Below, in pieces: positions 8,636 to 17,471 of a stretch of 35,510 nt of DNA. Positions within the stretch are counted from its first letter, which is position 1. Every line of letters starts with the position of its first letter. The translations under genes and the position numbers were made by a program. Under the pieces are notes generated by a model, which was given only the letters and a program-made list of their open reading frames with translations, was not told where the DNA came from and made no database searches. Source of the DNA: a virus; the IMG/VR virus record IMGVR_UViG_3300024273_001179, positions 1 through 35,510 of that record. One strand, given 5' to 3'.

Positions 8636-10812
8636 TATGGTCTGTCTGTTGATTTAGAAGAAGGATTAGAATTAGATACAGGAATGTTAATGCCTCCAAC
8701 AACCCCTGTAAGTACATCACTAGAATTATTATTGAATACATCCCCGTTAATAGGCCAATATTCATGCAATTTGGCTTGAGATGATAAAGTACGTAGGTCG
8801 AGAGTATCCCCAGGAGCTGTGATGTTACCTGCTCCACCCATTATTTCAAATGCCTCAGCATCGGTTAGAGCATCGTTATATATACCCATGTTCGCTATCT
8901 TTCCAAACCTGTAATCAAATTTTGTCTTCATCATATTTGGCACATCTCCAACAGGCTGCTGGAGGTCAGTGTGAGTGTAAGTACCAGCGAGAGCTCCATT
9001 ATGATAAACCTTGAAAGCGCCAGTTGTACAGTTCCAGGAGAATGTTCTCATTATCCAAGCATCTTTACCAGGTAACCCAGCGTTAGTAGGAACACTAAAA
9101 TTGCAGTAGTGGTTAACTCCATTGACTTGTATATTCCAGTAACTGTTTGAAGTATTCCCATGCATCTGCACTCTATTGTAGTTATCATTAATCAGTATAG
9201 AAAGCCATGAATTATGAAGGGCATATTGTTGTGCCCAAAAAGTCATCGAAAAACTACCATTAACAAAGTTATTGTATCCTAAATCTGGTGATGTAAAGGT
9301 ATACCGTTCCGCCCCATTGTCATATGAGTGAGTTGAGTAACCCTTTAAATTCACATCAAAGTTCACGGGGATTATTTGGTACGCCCCATTATCATTGGAT
9401 TGTACGTATATAGTAGTACTTCCAACTGAAGCGGGAGTATAAGTATAGGTGTTTCCTGTAGCTAGCAGTGTGGTTGCGCCAGCATTTGAATACCACCTTA
9501 TATTATTACCTGATTGATAGATGGATACTGGTTCGTTTGCATAAACAGCGGCTGGTATTACGGTACCAGTAAGTAGCGCTAATTGAGGTGTAGTGACACT
9601 TTCAACGGCGCTAAATGTCGTGTTAGAAAGTCTAGCTTGTAAGTTTCCAGACACTTTATCTTGTATTAATTCGTTACTGTCAGAGTTTGCATCATAGTAC
9701 CAGTATTGAATTAGATTGGAAGCGGTGCTTGTAGTTTGTGGGTTAATGTTCATTATCTGAGTAGCATCGGGTGCACCACTTTCAATAGCCCCTCCGTCAT
9801 AGTTCGCCCATATTTCAGACTGCGTAAGTTCTTTATTGTAAAAGGCAATAGAGCCAAATGTAACATCATTCCCCGCTCTAGCCAAAATAAGCTTCCTACT
9901 AGTGGTGTTGGTTTGCGTAACAGTTGGTATGTTCGTTGCTCCCCACCTCCAAGAACCAGCTGTCATCTTTACCCCATTTATATATGTGCTAAATGTTGAA
10001 TTATCAATACTAGTCCCTGTGTTTTTTGTTACCGATAGTCTGTGCCACATATCTACTGCCGTGACATTAGGGAAGTGGTCAGTAGCCTGAGCTTGGTAAA
10101 CCCATTGCCCCATAGACCCACCAGCCCCACTGTTAGGTGTTATCATGATGTACATTAATAGGTTAGTACCGTTAAGTTGCATATATAGGTAGTATGTAGT
10201 TATCGTGCCTCCAGATATTTTATCATACATAAACACCTCAGTCTGCGTCCCGTCACCATGTATCCTAAAGTCTTTTTCTATACTCCATGCTGCTACATTG
10301 TTTTCAAAAATAGCATCTAACCCAGCAAAATCAGCGAAATCGTTGTCACTAGTTGTTACTTCAATAGAATCATTTGTTCCATCTAAATATAAAGATTTAG
10401 TGTAAGGAGACCCTGTCGGAGCTGCTGAAGTATCGGTTATAACTATAACTGATGATTGACCCATAGACGTCATAGTCAATGATTCCGTACCTTCTGTTTG
10501 GTTATCCGCTACAACAAGAATATTCAGTTGACAGGCATTATTGGTTATCGTAAAATAATCCGATAACGGAACATTTATATCGCTTGAAGCTACTCCAGTT
10601 ATTACATAAGGTATTTTAGTACCATCATGCATGTCGGTAGTAGTTACATCGAAAACTATATATGCCCCTTCGTCTGAAGTAGTGGATACCGGTGTCATAG
10701 TGTATGTTATGGAACCTCCACCAACAGCTCCTCCAGCTCCCCATCCACCTCCTACTCCACCAGCGCCAACTAATGTTGATGCATTCACTCCTGATATTTT
10801 TGCTATTCCCAT
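8635..10812 (-). CDS. Large tail adhesin with LamG-like and Calx-beta-like domains
   Basis: This 725-residue protein is probably a receptor-binding tail component. After a short start comes a Gly-rich stretch (residues 17-34). A Calx-beta-like beta sandwich (about 40-130, DEGAYIVFDVTT to TEGTESLTMTS) follows. Next is a LamG/concanavalin-like domain (about 140-340, starting SLYLDGTNDSIEV), an Ig-like segment near 415-480 (PVSIYQSGNNIRWYSNAG), and a second LamG-like domain (about 500-670, ending NMGIYNDALTDAEAFEI). Such carbohydrate-binding modules are typical of fibres that recognise surface glycans. Domain limits are approximate. Confidence 0.75.
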   Translation of the reverse strand: MGIAKISGVNASTLVGAGGVGGGWGAGGAVGGGSITYTMTPVSTTSDEGAYIVFDVTTTDMHDGTKIPYVITGVASSDINVPLSDYFTITNNACQLNILVVADNQTEGTESLTMTSMGQSSVIVITDTSAAPTGSPYTKSLYLDGTNDSIEVTTSDNDFADFAGLDAIFENNVAAWSIEKDFRIHGDGTQTEVFMYDKISGGTITTYYLYMQLNGTNLLMYIMITPNSGAGGSMGQWVYQAQATDHFPNVTAVDMWHRLSVTKNTGTSIDNSTFSTYINGVKMTAGSWRWGATNIPTVTQTNTTSRKLILARAGNDVTFGSIAFYNKELTQSEIWANYDGGAIESGAPDATQIMNINPQTTSTASNLIQYWYYDANSDSNELIQDKVSGNLQARLSNTTFSAVESVTTPQLALLTGTVIPAAVYANEPVSIYQSGNNIRWYSNAGATTLLATGNTYTYTPASVGSTTIYVQSNDNGAYQIIPVNFDVNLKGYSTHSYDNGAERYTFTSPDLGYNNFVNGSFSMTFWAQQYALHNSWLSILINDNYNRVQMHGNTSNSYWNIQVNGVNHYCNFSVPTNAGLPGKDAWIMRTFSWNCTTGAFKVYHNGALAGTYTHTDLQQPVGDVPNMMKTKFDYRFGKIANMGIYNDALTDAEAFEIMGGAGNITAPGDTLDLRTLSSQAKLHEYWPINGDVFNNNSSDVLTGVVGGINIPVSNSNPSSKSTDRP

Positions 10813-10816
10813 TTTA

Positions 10817-11263
10817 TTATGCTATTTCTATCCATATATTATCTGGGTTAAACCAAATTTGCCCGTTAGTACTATCCAAGCAGTGACCTATAAGCCTAAC
10901 CACCTCGCCACTAGATGACGGTGGTGTGGAGCTAGCCTCACCTTGACCTCCAGCCAACAAATACAACGGGTCTCCAACCGTCCCTGGGTCGGTGGCTAAA
11001 GTAGCCATACCTCTTAAAATCATTCCATCTCTTGGGAGGGTTCCCTTTGCAACAGCTAAAAGACCAGTGCTTGACGCTACCCCTTGTGCATCGGTTATGT
11101 CCCAAACCCCAGTATTATCATAGAAATATATATTACCCGCAACCAAAGTGCCACTGCCAAAAAAAACAACATCACCCGTTCCGTTACCATCAGTTGTAGA
11201 TGAGATAGGAAAAATCCTATCCCCCTCTATGTTGCTTAGAAACCTAGTTTGTTGTGTAGCCAT
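10817..11263 (-). CDS. Small virion or tail-fibre accessory protein
   Basis: A 148-residue, Gly/Ser/Thr-rich, apparently all-beta protein lying between two fibre genes with 3-4 base gaps. It has the pattern VAGNIYFYDNTGVWDITDA, then GLLAVAKGTLPRDGMILRG, then PLYLLAGGQGEAS, reminiscent of small beta-barrel appendage or decoration proteins. The upstream fibre at 16289 has a similar stretch (GDTLYVAPTGG), so a shared module is possible. No signal peptide is present. Confidence 0.55.
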   Translation of the reverse strand: MATQQTRFLSNIEGDRIFPISSTTDGNGTGDVVFFGSGTLVAGNIYFYDNTGVWDITDAQGVASSTGLLAVAKGTLPRDGMILRGMATLATDPGTVGDPLYLLAGGQGEASSTPPSSSGEVVRLIGHCLDSTNGQIWFNPDNIWIEIA

Positions 11264-11266
11264 TTA

Positions 11267-12502
11267 TTATTGAATTTTAGTAACCAGTACCGTGATATCA
11301 CCAGATCCTGGTGCTACATTAAAAGTACACGTTATTTGTGTTGTATTAGTTCTAACAACTTGAGCGTGCACAGTGTCGTAACTACTAGAGTCATACAGTT
11401 GTACCATAACATCTCTAGTGTTTAAACTATGCGTAACTACTATTGCTGTTGTACTTCCATCTCCTATTGCCACCTTGTAGCTTCTTGCTGATAAACCAGC
11501 AGCTGTTACAGCTCTTGCAGTGTCAGTACCAACTAGAGCCTCAGCTGTTGTAGCTATCTCTATTATTCCTTTTACCGTAGTGCTCGCATCCGGCTCATCA
11601 CCAGTATTAGTCCCTGAATTCGTACCGGAAATATCTGATGTTAAAGCAACTGTACCAGTAGCATCCGGTAGTGTTATTGTTCTATCAGCAGTTAGTGATC
11701 CAGCTTTTAAAACCGCTTCATTGGCATCTGCCACAGAACCTTCAAAAACAACCCCATTTGAAGTTGTTAAAGTAGTAACGTCTTCTGTTGTAGTTGTACC
11801 CGTAACTATTAAGTTACCAGGGATTGTTACTGTATCGTCAGAATCTCCAATAGAGACTGCATTTAAAGCAAATCCTCCAGCTAATCTCGTTTTTAAATTC
11901 GCTACAGAGACATCGTCATTAGTATCATTATCTGCTGCCCAAACCGCTGTTCCCGAAGCGCTATACTTTAAGAATTGACCTGCTGCACCTCCTGTTGGAA
12001 TATGTTTATTTCCCGCTGTAGTTGGGTGAACGTAGTTGTTTGCATTTGCCGCAACACCATCTAATTTTGTTTTATCAGTACCTGACATCAATCCTTTAAC
12101 AGACGTAGTTGCATCTGGTATTGTTGCATTGGTTCCATCTGATGAAGCCATAACCCCAGTCGAAGCAGTGTATGATAGGTTAGTACTTACGTTTGTCACC
12201 TTAGCCGTGTTAGCTACAATTTCATTTATAGTAGCCGTATCTAGGTTAAGTGTTACCGTACCCGAAGTTCCACCACCACTTAATCTAGTCCCAGCTGTAA
12301 CCCCTTCGATATCACCCGTAGCTCCACTAACATTAGTCCAATTTGTCCCATCTGAATACCTAAGCACTGATAGAGTACTGTCATAGTATATCTTACCAGC
12401 CGCGTGAGCAGGTGCGCTTGTCGTTGGGAGAACGTGGATAACTGCATTAGCCAGTTGGTTCCCACCTAAATCTATATCTGCTAAATATTGTATTGTTGCC
12501 AT
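11267..12502 (-). CDS. Tail fibre protein
   Basis: A 411-residue protein rich in Thr, Ala, Gly and Asn, with repetitive beta-structure motifs typical of trimeric fibres: AGKIYYDSTLSVLRYSDG, TRLSGGGTSGTVTLNLD, TSVKGLMSGTDKTKLDGV and SLTADRTITLPDATGTVAL. These recur across unrelated phage fibres. The C-terminal part (from about 325, GIIEIATTAEALVGTD) looks like a head domain that ends in strands. No intramolecular chaperone signature is obvious. The gene sits in the fibre cluster and is likely part of the host-recognition apparatus. Confidence 0.75.
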   Translation of the reverse strand: MATIQYLADIDLGGNQLANAVIHVLPTTSAPAHAAGKIYYDSTLSVLRYSDGTNWTNVSGATGDIEGVTAGTRLSGGGTSGTVTLNLDTATINEIVANTAKVTNVSTNLSYTASTGVMASSDGTNATIPDATTSVKGLMSGTDKTKLDGVAANANNYVHPTTAGNKHIPTGGAAGQFLKYSASGTAVWAADNDTNDDVSVANLKTRLAGGFALNAVSIGDSDDTVTIPGNLIVTGTTTTEDVTTLTTSNGVVFEGSVADANEAVLKAGSLTADRTITLPDATGTVALTSDISGTNSGTNTGDEPDASTTVKGIIEIATTAEALVGTDTARAVTAAGLSARSYKVAIGDGSTTAIVVTHSLNTRDVMVQLYDSSSYDTVHAQVVRTNTTQITCTFNVAPGSGDITVLVTKIQ

Positions 12503-12530
12503 AATTTTTCTTTGAGTTTTGTTTTATATG

Positions 12531-13241
12531 TTAGTTGAAGTACACTTTTCCTGAGAAGGCTGAGCTAAAGTTTATTGTTACTTGGTTTATACTATTGAAA
12601 ATGATCTCACCAACCACTACAGAGCCAGCTGAGTTGACAACTGTTACTGATGTGAACTTGGTAAGATTATGAGGTATCACCCATGATGTTGAAGGTATTC
12701 CCTGATCATGAACGAAGGTCTTATCCGCGGAGCTTGTTGGCTCAGCAGAGGCTATCGAATAGTGAGCTTCATGAGTGATAGACCCATTTCCACTTACAAA
12801 AGCCATTGTTATGTCATAAAACTCCGTCTCAACAACATCTTGGTCTACTGCGCTAACAGTGAATAAGCCATATTCGTCAGGATTTTTTAATGATGCCAAC
12901 CTTACCTTGTACCCCACTAATTCTGCTAAGAAGTTTGTGTGAGCAAAACTAGCTCCAAACTGGTACTTACTTACTTTTATAGTAGTTATAGTAGAGAACG
13001 ACGTAGTTAAATCCGTTGTGTTTATCGTCATTGAGCCTACTGGCCTGATTAATGAACCATCAAAACTGTTATTATAGTAAACGAAGGATAGCTGTCCACT
13101 AACTCCACCAGCGTTAATATTACCTAGGTAGTCAGCTACATCCTGTATAGTGAAGTTCTTTGTAAGACCGGCACTACTAGTCCCTATGAACTTGTCTCCA
13201 CTATCAACAATATCGTTAGCGTAATTATTTATTCTACCCAT
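12531..13241 (-). CDS. Tail fibre or baseplate protein with MGRI-type N-terminus
   Basis: A 236-residue protein starting MGRINNYANDIVDSGDKFIG, with TIQDVADYLG at about residue 31-40. The fibre at 16289-17458 starts in the same way (MGRISSYAEDTALDGNELIL), so the first ~45 residues are probably a shared virion-attachment domain. The remainder is beta-rich, ending with WVIPHNLTKFTSVTVVNSAG and strands typical of a fibre tip. It lies between the holin gene and another fibre gene. Confidence 0.65.
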   Translation of the reverse strand: MGRINNYANDIVDSGDKFIGTSSAGLTKNFTIQDVADYLGNINAGGVSGQLSFVYYNNSFDGSLIRPVGSMTINTTDLTTSFSTITTIKVSKYQFGASFAHTNFLAELVGYKVRLASLKNPDEYGLFTVSAVDQDVVETEFYDITMAFVSGNGSITHEAHYSIASAEPTSSADKTFVHDQGIPSTSWVIPHNLTKFTSVTVVNSAGSVVVGEIIFNSINQVTINFSSAFSGKVYFN

Positions 13242-13248
13242 TTATCTA

Positions 13249-13647
13249 TTAGTTTATTTTTTTTGTTTTCTCAAGAGATCTCCCCCCGAAATAAGCTCCA
13301 ATAACAGTTATAAGCACTAGTTGTAATAAATCAGTCCACTTTGGTTCGACGACGAATGACAATGTACCAGCGTCAATGAAAATTATTACTACTGTTGATA
13401 CAACTAGGAATATTAATGTTAAGGGGCGAACGTTTTTACTTAACCATGAGTCTGAAACCATATCTGCTTGCCATCTAGCTGTGACTTGCTTCTCCATCTC
13501 TATCTCATAATTACTTATAAGCTCTTTGATTTTAAGTTCTGCGGCAAGTTTTTCTTCAGTAGTAGTAGTAACACTATCAATAATATTACCGATGCTTTTT
13601 ACTAAGCCACCACCCGCTACACTAAGTACTTTGTCTAATATTCCCAT
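13249..13647 (-). CDS. Holin
   Basis: The 132-residue protein has a Gly/Ser-rich amphipathic start (MGILDKVLSVAGGGLVKSIG), a charged helical middle, the motif SDSWLSKNVRPLTL, then two membrane segments at about 75-93 (LIFLVVSTVVIIFIDAG) and 105-120 (LLQLVLITVIGAYFG), and a basic end (RSLEKTKKIN). The order WLSKN-RPL, membrane segment, then GAYFGGRS is characteristic of a widespread family of phage and gene-transfer-agent holins. It would permeabilise the inner membrane at lysis, upstream of the spanin pair at the other end of the window. No endolysin is visible in the window. Confidence 0.75.
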   Translation of the reverse strand: MGILDKVLSVAGGGLVKSIGNIIDSVTTTTEEKLAAELKIKELISNYEIEMEKQVTARWQADMVSDSWLSKNVRPLTLIFLVVSTVVIIFIDAGTLSFVVEPKWTDLLQLVLITVIGAYFGGRSLEKTKKIN

Positions 13648-13648
13648 G

Positions 13649-14089
13649 TTATCTATTTTTGTCTTTAATCATATCATCAATTGCCTTAGTCATAACTTTG
13701 TCAGTGTAGGTTTTGTTTTTATAAAAAACACTTCTCTCTGAAAAGGGTAGATCCTCTGCGCCTAACAATACTCTATACATTCTACTTATCAATTGTCTTC
13801 CCTTGAATGATACTTTAAACACACTATACTTTATAGTGGTTCTATTCCTATGCCTCCAAGTATCTATCCAACCTTCCCTCCTAAGTCTCTCCCACCTATT
13901 TTTATCCCAACTCATAGTGTAGACACCATCTATAAACTCTTGTCTAGTAAATCTATCCTTACAGTCCAGGTAGATTAATAACTCTAAGTCAGCATCGGTT
14001 AGATCGTAGGTTTTACATGCCCACTTTCTAACCAACCTGTAATACTTAAAGATACCCATACTCCTTATGTCTTGAGCGTCTAGCTTCAT
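13649..14089 (-). CDS. Winged-helix-like protein, possible regulator
   Basis: A 146-residue basic protein. Helices at the N-terminus (KYYRLVRKWACKTYDL) are followed by DADLELLIYLDCKDRFTRQE, then WERLRREGWIDTWRHRN and the strand-turn IKYSVFKVSFKGRQLI. This is the MarR-like winged-helix pattern: helices, recognition helix, beta wing. It overlaps groES by one base and ends two bases before the holin start. A role in late gene control or virion assembly is possible. DNA binding is inferred from the pattern only. Confidence 0.5.
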   Translation of the reverse strand: MKLDAQDIRSMGIFKYYRLVRKWACKTYDLTDADLELLIYLDCKDRFTRQEFIDGVYTMSWDKNRWERLRREGWIDTWRHRNRTTIKYSVFKVSFKGRQLISRMYRVLLGAEDLPFSERSVFYKNKTYTDKVMTKAIDDMIKDKNR

Positions 14090-14346
14090 TACTCTACTAG
14101 TACTATATCTCTAGCGAGTATAACTTGGTACTCTTTATCTTCCCAGGTTAAGCTATGCCCAGCGTGTTTGTCATAATGAATAATATCTCCATCCTTAACT
14201 CCTTCAACTAAGTTTCCAGTGCTAACTATCTCACCTCTTATATATCTATTATCAACATCTGACTTGTCTGTCATTATTAAGCCAGCTATCTTCTTTTGTT
14301 CAGTCTTTATTCTACTGATTACGAGGTATAAATTAATTGCTCTCAT
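14089..14346 (-). CDS. groES: GroES-like co-chaperonin (Cpn10)
   Basis: An 85-residue Cpn10-family protein that would cap the GroEL ring. The N-terminal strand (MRAINLYLVISRIK) is followed by the mobile loop KKIAGLIMTDKSD, where LIM takes the place of the IVL triplet that binds GroEL. RGEIVSTGNL matches the conserved RGEV-GxG strand, and VKDGDIIHYDKHAG with YQVILARDIVLVE closes the barrel. It is slightly shorter than bacterial GroES (~95 residues). It overlaps the end of groEL by 14 bases and comes after it, the reverse of the bacterial groES-groEL order. Confidence 0.85.
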   Translation of the reverse strand: MRAINLYLVISRIKTEQKKIAGLIMTDKSDVDNRYIRGEIVSTGNLVEGVKDGDIIHYDKHAGHSLTWEDKEYQVILARDIVLVE

Positions 14347-15901
14347 TAGTACGTATGTTTGAAATTACACAATCTGCAGATACAATCGTTAAAGCTACTG
14401 ATACCGCGTTTTTTAAAGCTGTCTTAGTGACCAATACTGGGTCAATAATACCTTGCTCGATCATATTGACAGTTTTGCCACTAATAGCATCCACACCATC
14501 TGTTTCCAATACTGGGTTAGTGTAATCTTTTATACCAGCATTATCTAGTACTGTTAAGAAAGGTGACATTATTGCCTTATATAATAAAGCCTCCCCTTTT
14601 GATTCAGGTGTAAACTTACGGGCTGCATGTAATAAAGCTGAACCACCACCAGCTACTATACCTTCTTTTAAAGCGGCTTTAGTTGCGTAAATAGCATCTT
14701 CCACTCTATCTTTCTTTTCCTTTAATTCTACTTTAGATCCTGCGCCAACGTTGATTATACCAACCGCTCCATCTAACATAGCCATCCTCTCCTCTAGCTT
14801 CTTCTTTAAGAAAGGATTTTTTTCCTCATCTTTAATAGCTATTATCTCAGCTAATCTTTCCTCTTGATTTGCAAACTCAGGCATTATAGTTAGGATAGTG
14901 CTAGAGCTGTCTGTAACGGCTTTTTCCGCTTCTCCTAACACTTCTACTGTAATTAAGTCTAGATCATCTCCTAGCTCTTCATTTATAGCTGTAGCACCTG
15001 TCAATGCAGCTAAGTCTTTTGTTACATCTGACTTTCCTTGTCCAAAACCAGGTGGGTCAATAATATTGACTTTAATAACACCTTTAACCATGTTCATTAA
15101 AAGTGCCGATTTTACTTGCTGACTTACTGGTGCGATTATGAGTAAAGATCTGTTGTTCTTAATAATATGTTCTAATACCACTTGAATCTTCCTTATATTC
15201 GGTATCTCAGACTCAATGATCAAAACTAAAGGATTATCTAGTTCAGACTTGTTCTTCTCCGCGTTTGTAGCGAAATGAGGTGATGTTAGTCCAGAGTCCA
15301 TCTGCGTACCCTCAACTATCTCAACGTAAGTATCTTCTGTGTCAGAGTCTTCCATTAATACAACTCCGTCCTTACCTACTTTCTCATAAGCTTCTGCTAT
15401 AATAGATCCTAAAGCAAGGTCGTTGTTACAGCTAATAGCACTAACTGATGATAGCATTGTTCCTTCAACAGGAATGGCAACCAAATCTAAATACGTAGTT
15501 ACCTTGTTTAATCCGATATTTACTCCGTCAGTTATATCACGTACGGAGATACCGTTATCCTGCGCTAGAGTCACTTCTTTAATAAGGGCTTCTGCTAACA
15601 CAGTTGCCGTTGTTGTTCCATCCCCTGCTTCTCTAACTGTTTTCTTAGCGGCTTCTTTAATAAGAGTTGCCCCCATGTTTTCAACCGGGTCATATAAGAC
15701 AACGGATTCTGCGACCGTTACTCCGTCTTTTGTTATAACCGGGTTACCTCGAGCGTCTTCGTATATTACTCGCTTTCCTGAGGCTCCTAATGTTGATTTA
15801 ACAGCTTTAGCTAATTTCTCAGCACCTGTTATTATTTTTGATCTAGCTTCATCACCAAAGGTTAAATCCTTGATGTAGTGGCTAGGATTGTTGTAATCCA
15901 T
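14333..15901 (-). CDS. groEL: Phage-encoded chaperonin GroEL (Cpn60)
   Basis: The 522-residue protein shows the Cpn60 signatures: TKDGVTVAESVVL, the nucleotide-binding GDGTTTATVLAEAL, AALTGATAINEELGDDLD, and VEDAIYATKAALKEGIVAGGG. The apical domain holds IDPPGFGQGK, the counterpart of the bacterial APGFGDRRK segment. It is about 25 residues shorter than E. coli GroEL, mainly because the Gly-Gly-Met tail is missing; it ends NIRTNESN. It is followed by overlapping groES. The leader carries AACAATTAAATTAAATTAA, suggesting strong late expression. It would make the ATP-driven folding cage for phage proteins. The gene appears intact. Confidence 0.93.
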   Translation of the reverse strand: MDYNNPSHYIKDLTFGDEARSKIITGAEKLAKAVKSTLGASGKRVIYEDARGNPVITKDGVTVAESVVLYDPVENMGATLIKEAAKKTVREAGDGTTTATVLAEALIKEVTLAQDNGISVRDITDGVNIGLNKVTTYLDLVAIPVEGTMLSSVSAISCNNDLALGSIIAEAYEKVGKDGVVLMEDSDTEDTYVEIVEGTQMDSGLTSPHFATNAEKNKSELDNPLVLIIESEIPNIRKIQVVLEHIIKNNRSLLIIAPVSQQVKSALLMNMVKGVIKVNIIDPPGFGQGKSDVTKDLAALTGATAINEELGDDLDLITVEVLGEAEKAVTDSSSTILTIMPEFANQEERLAEIIAIKDEEKNPFLKKKLEERMAMLDGAVGIINVGAGSKVELKEKKDRVEDAIYATKAALKEGIVAGGGSALLHAARKFTPESKGEALLYKAIMSPFLTVLDNAGIKDYTNPVLETDGVDAISGKTVNMIEQGIIDPVLVTKTALKNAVSVALTIVSADCVISNIRTNESN

Positions 15902-15913
15902 GTTTGGTTTTAT

Positions 15914-15932
15914 TTAATTTAATTTAATTGTT
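15914..15932 (-). promoter_or_regulatory. A/T-rich 5' leader of groEL
   Basis: Upstream of groEL the minus strand reads AACAATTAAATTAAATTAA, with a 5-base periodicity. The same 19-mer precedes the ERF gene on the plus strand (25858-25876), and a close variant precedes the gene at 8048-8305. Bacteroidota ribosomes do not rely on Shine-Dalgarno pairing, and unstructured A/T-rich leaders raise translation, so this is probably a translation enhancer or the downstream part of a promoter. Confidence 0.4.
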
Positions 15933-15946
15933 ACAGCTACTACTTT

Positions 15947-16240
15947 TTAGTTGAATGTCTTCACTACTTTAGGACCGCTTGACGCATCTATCTTCTTACC
16001 GAAGTGTTCGATGCTTTCATCAATCGCAATCTCTGCGTCTTCTAGAGTTTCTCTACGCGTAACATCTATCCACTCTTCAGAGTTTGGGCGTAGACATTCT
16101 GTTTGATAGAATCCGTTGCTTAATTGGGTGATTCGCCAGTTTTTCTTCTCAGCGAGGTGTTTCCAATCATTAATAGTTTCTTTAGTTGGTTTTTGGTTGC
16201 CAACAGTATTAGTGCTGGTCTTGTAGTACAAATAAGTCAT
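15947..16240 (-). CDS. Small conserved protein, unknown function
   Basis: A 97-residue protein with an N-terminal basic part (NDWKHLAEKKNWRITQL), a short beta segment (GFYQTECLRP, EEWIDVTRRET) and an acidic helix (LEDAEIAIDESIEHFGKKI). It appears to be a small alpha/beta fold. No membrane segment or known motif is recognised. It lies between a tail fibre gene and groEL in the late arm and is probably co-transcribed with them. Confidence 0.6.
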   Translation of the reverse strand: MTYLYYKTSTNTVGNQKPTKETINDWKHLAEKKNWRITQLSNGFYQTECLRPNSEEWIDVTRRETLEDAEIAIDESIEHFGKKIDASSGPKVVKTFN

Positions 16241-16288
16241 AATATTGGTTTTAGGTTATTGACTTGGTTTAGGGTGTATCCCTATATA

Positions 16289-17458
16289 TTAAAATCCTGC
16301 GATTGCTACTCTTTTCCATAAGTCCGTTTGTATACATATGTACATGTAATTATCGTCATACGCAATATCTCCTTGCTTACCCGGTGCAGTATTTGTACCC
16401 GGAGCACTTTGATATTCTAGGTTTAGCATTCCCTTAACAGTAATTACATCGACTTCAGGACTAGTCCCATTTGCCAACGCATTTGCTATTGCTGCAGTAC
16501 CACTTGTATCTTGAGTACCCGCTAGGTTAACCCCAGGTAGGTTTATAGCTGCACTCCCGTTGAAAGAAACTCCACCTATAAGTCTAGGTGTTGTTAGTGT
16601 AGCAGCACTTTGAGCGCTGACAGCTGAAGCAACTGTTAAACTAGATGCTAATGTTGGAGTAGCAACGCCACTGGCATTCCCAACCCAAAGCTTTCCATCT
16701 TCTATATTAGGTACATCATTACTCCTACCGATAGTAGAAACAACTATAACACCGTTATTAGCATTTACCCTAGCAACAACACCTACGTTTTGAATTAGAT
16801 TTGTACCTGTTGGCTTAACGTTTGTTAAACCTCCTGTTGGAGCTACATATAAAGTATCACCAGCAGAAAAGCTAGAAGTGTCTATGGCTTTAAGCTCCCC
16901 AGCCTCTATAATGTAACCCGCAGTACCCGAAGTATAATCAGCGTCTGCAACTCCAAAAGCTGGCATTAAAGCTTGGTTATCAACCCTAGCTCTGTAAGCC
17001 TCTGTAAGACTTAGACCAATGTTATACCCGTTTAAATAAATAGGATCGCCTTTTGAAACAGCTTCAGCAAAACGAACACGCTTTACAACAATACTTGTTG
17101 AACCAGAGGAACCAGTCACGTCACCAGTTAAATCACCGGTAAATACACCTGCAATAGCCCCTGTCCCCGTAATAGTAGGTGATGTTAAGGTTTTGTTAGT
17201 TAAAGTTTGTGTCGTTGTTAGCTGTACTATATCAGTATTTGTTATAGTAGCTATTTTAGTAGCAGTAGAAGCATTACCTGTAACATTACCCGTTAGGTTG
17301 GCTACTATAGGCGAAACCGTTAGGTTTGCTCTTAAGTAACTCTCGAGAACACCCACTTTCATGTTCTTTGTTGTTGAGCCAGCGTCTGAGTCAGTAACTA
17401 GTATTAGCTCATTACCGTCCAGTGCAGTGTCTTCTGCATATGATGATATTCTTCCCAT
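16289..17458 (-). CDS. Tail fibre protein with MGRI-type N-terminus
   Basis: A 389-residue protein that starts MGRISSYAEDTALDGNELIL, like the protein at 12531-13241, suggesting a common attachment domain. It continues with fibre-type repeats: ANLTGNVTGNASTATKIATI, TTTQTLTNKTLTSPTITGTG, VFTGDLTGDVTG. A central beta module follows (AVSKGDPIYLNGYNIGLSL, SAGDTLYVAPTGGLTNV), then GKLWVGNASGVATPTLAS. It ends DDNYMYICIQTDLWKRVAI, a pattern common at phage fibre C-termini. It is probably a host-recognition appendage. Confidence 0.75.
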   Translation of the reverse strand: MGRISSYAEDTALDGNELILVTDSDAGSTTKNMKVGVLESYLRANLTVSPIVANLTGNVTGNASTATKIATITNTDIVQLTTTQTLTNKTLTSPTITGTGAIAGVFTGDLTGDVTGSSGSTSIVVKRVRFAEAVSKGDPIYLNGYNIGLSLTEAYRARVDNQALMPAFGVADADYTSGTAGYIIEAGELKAIDTSSFSAGDTLYVAPTGGLTNVKPTGTNLIQNVGVVARVNANNGVIVVSTIGRSNDVPNIEDGKLWVGNASGVATPTLASSLTVASAVSAQSAATLTTPRLIGGVSFNGSAAINLPGVNLAGTQDTSGTAAIANALANGTSPEVDVITVKGMLNLEYQSAPGTNTAPGKQGDIAYDDNYMYICIQTDLWKRVAIAGF

Positions 17459-17471
17459 GTTTATTTATTGT

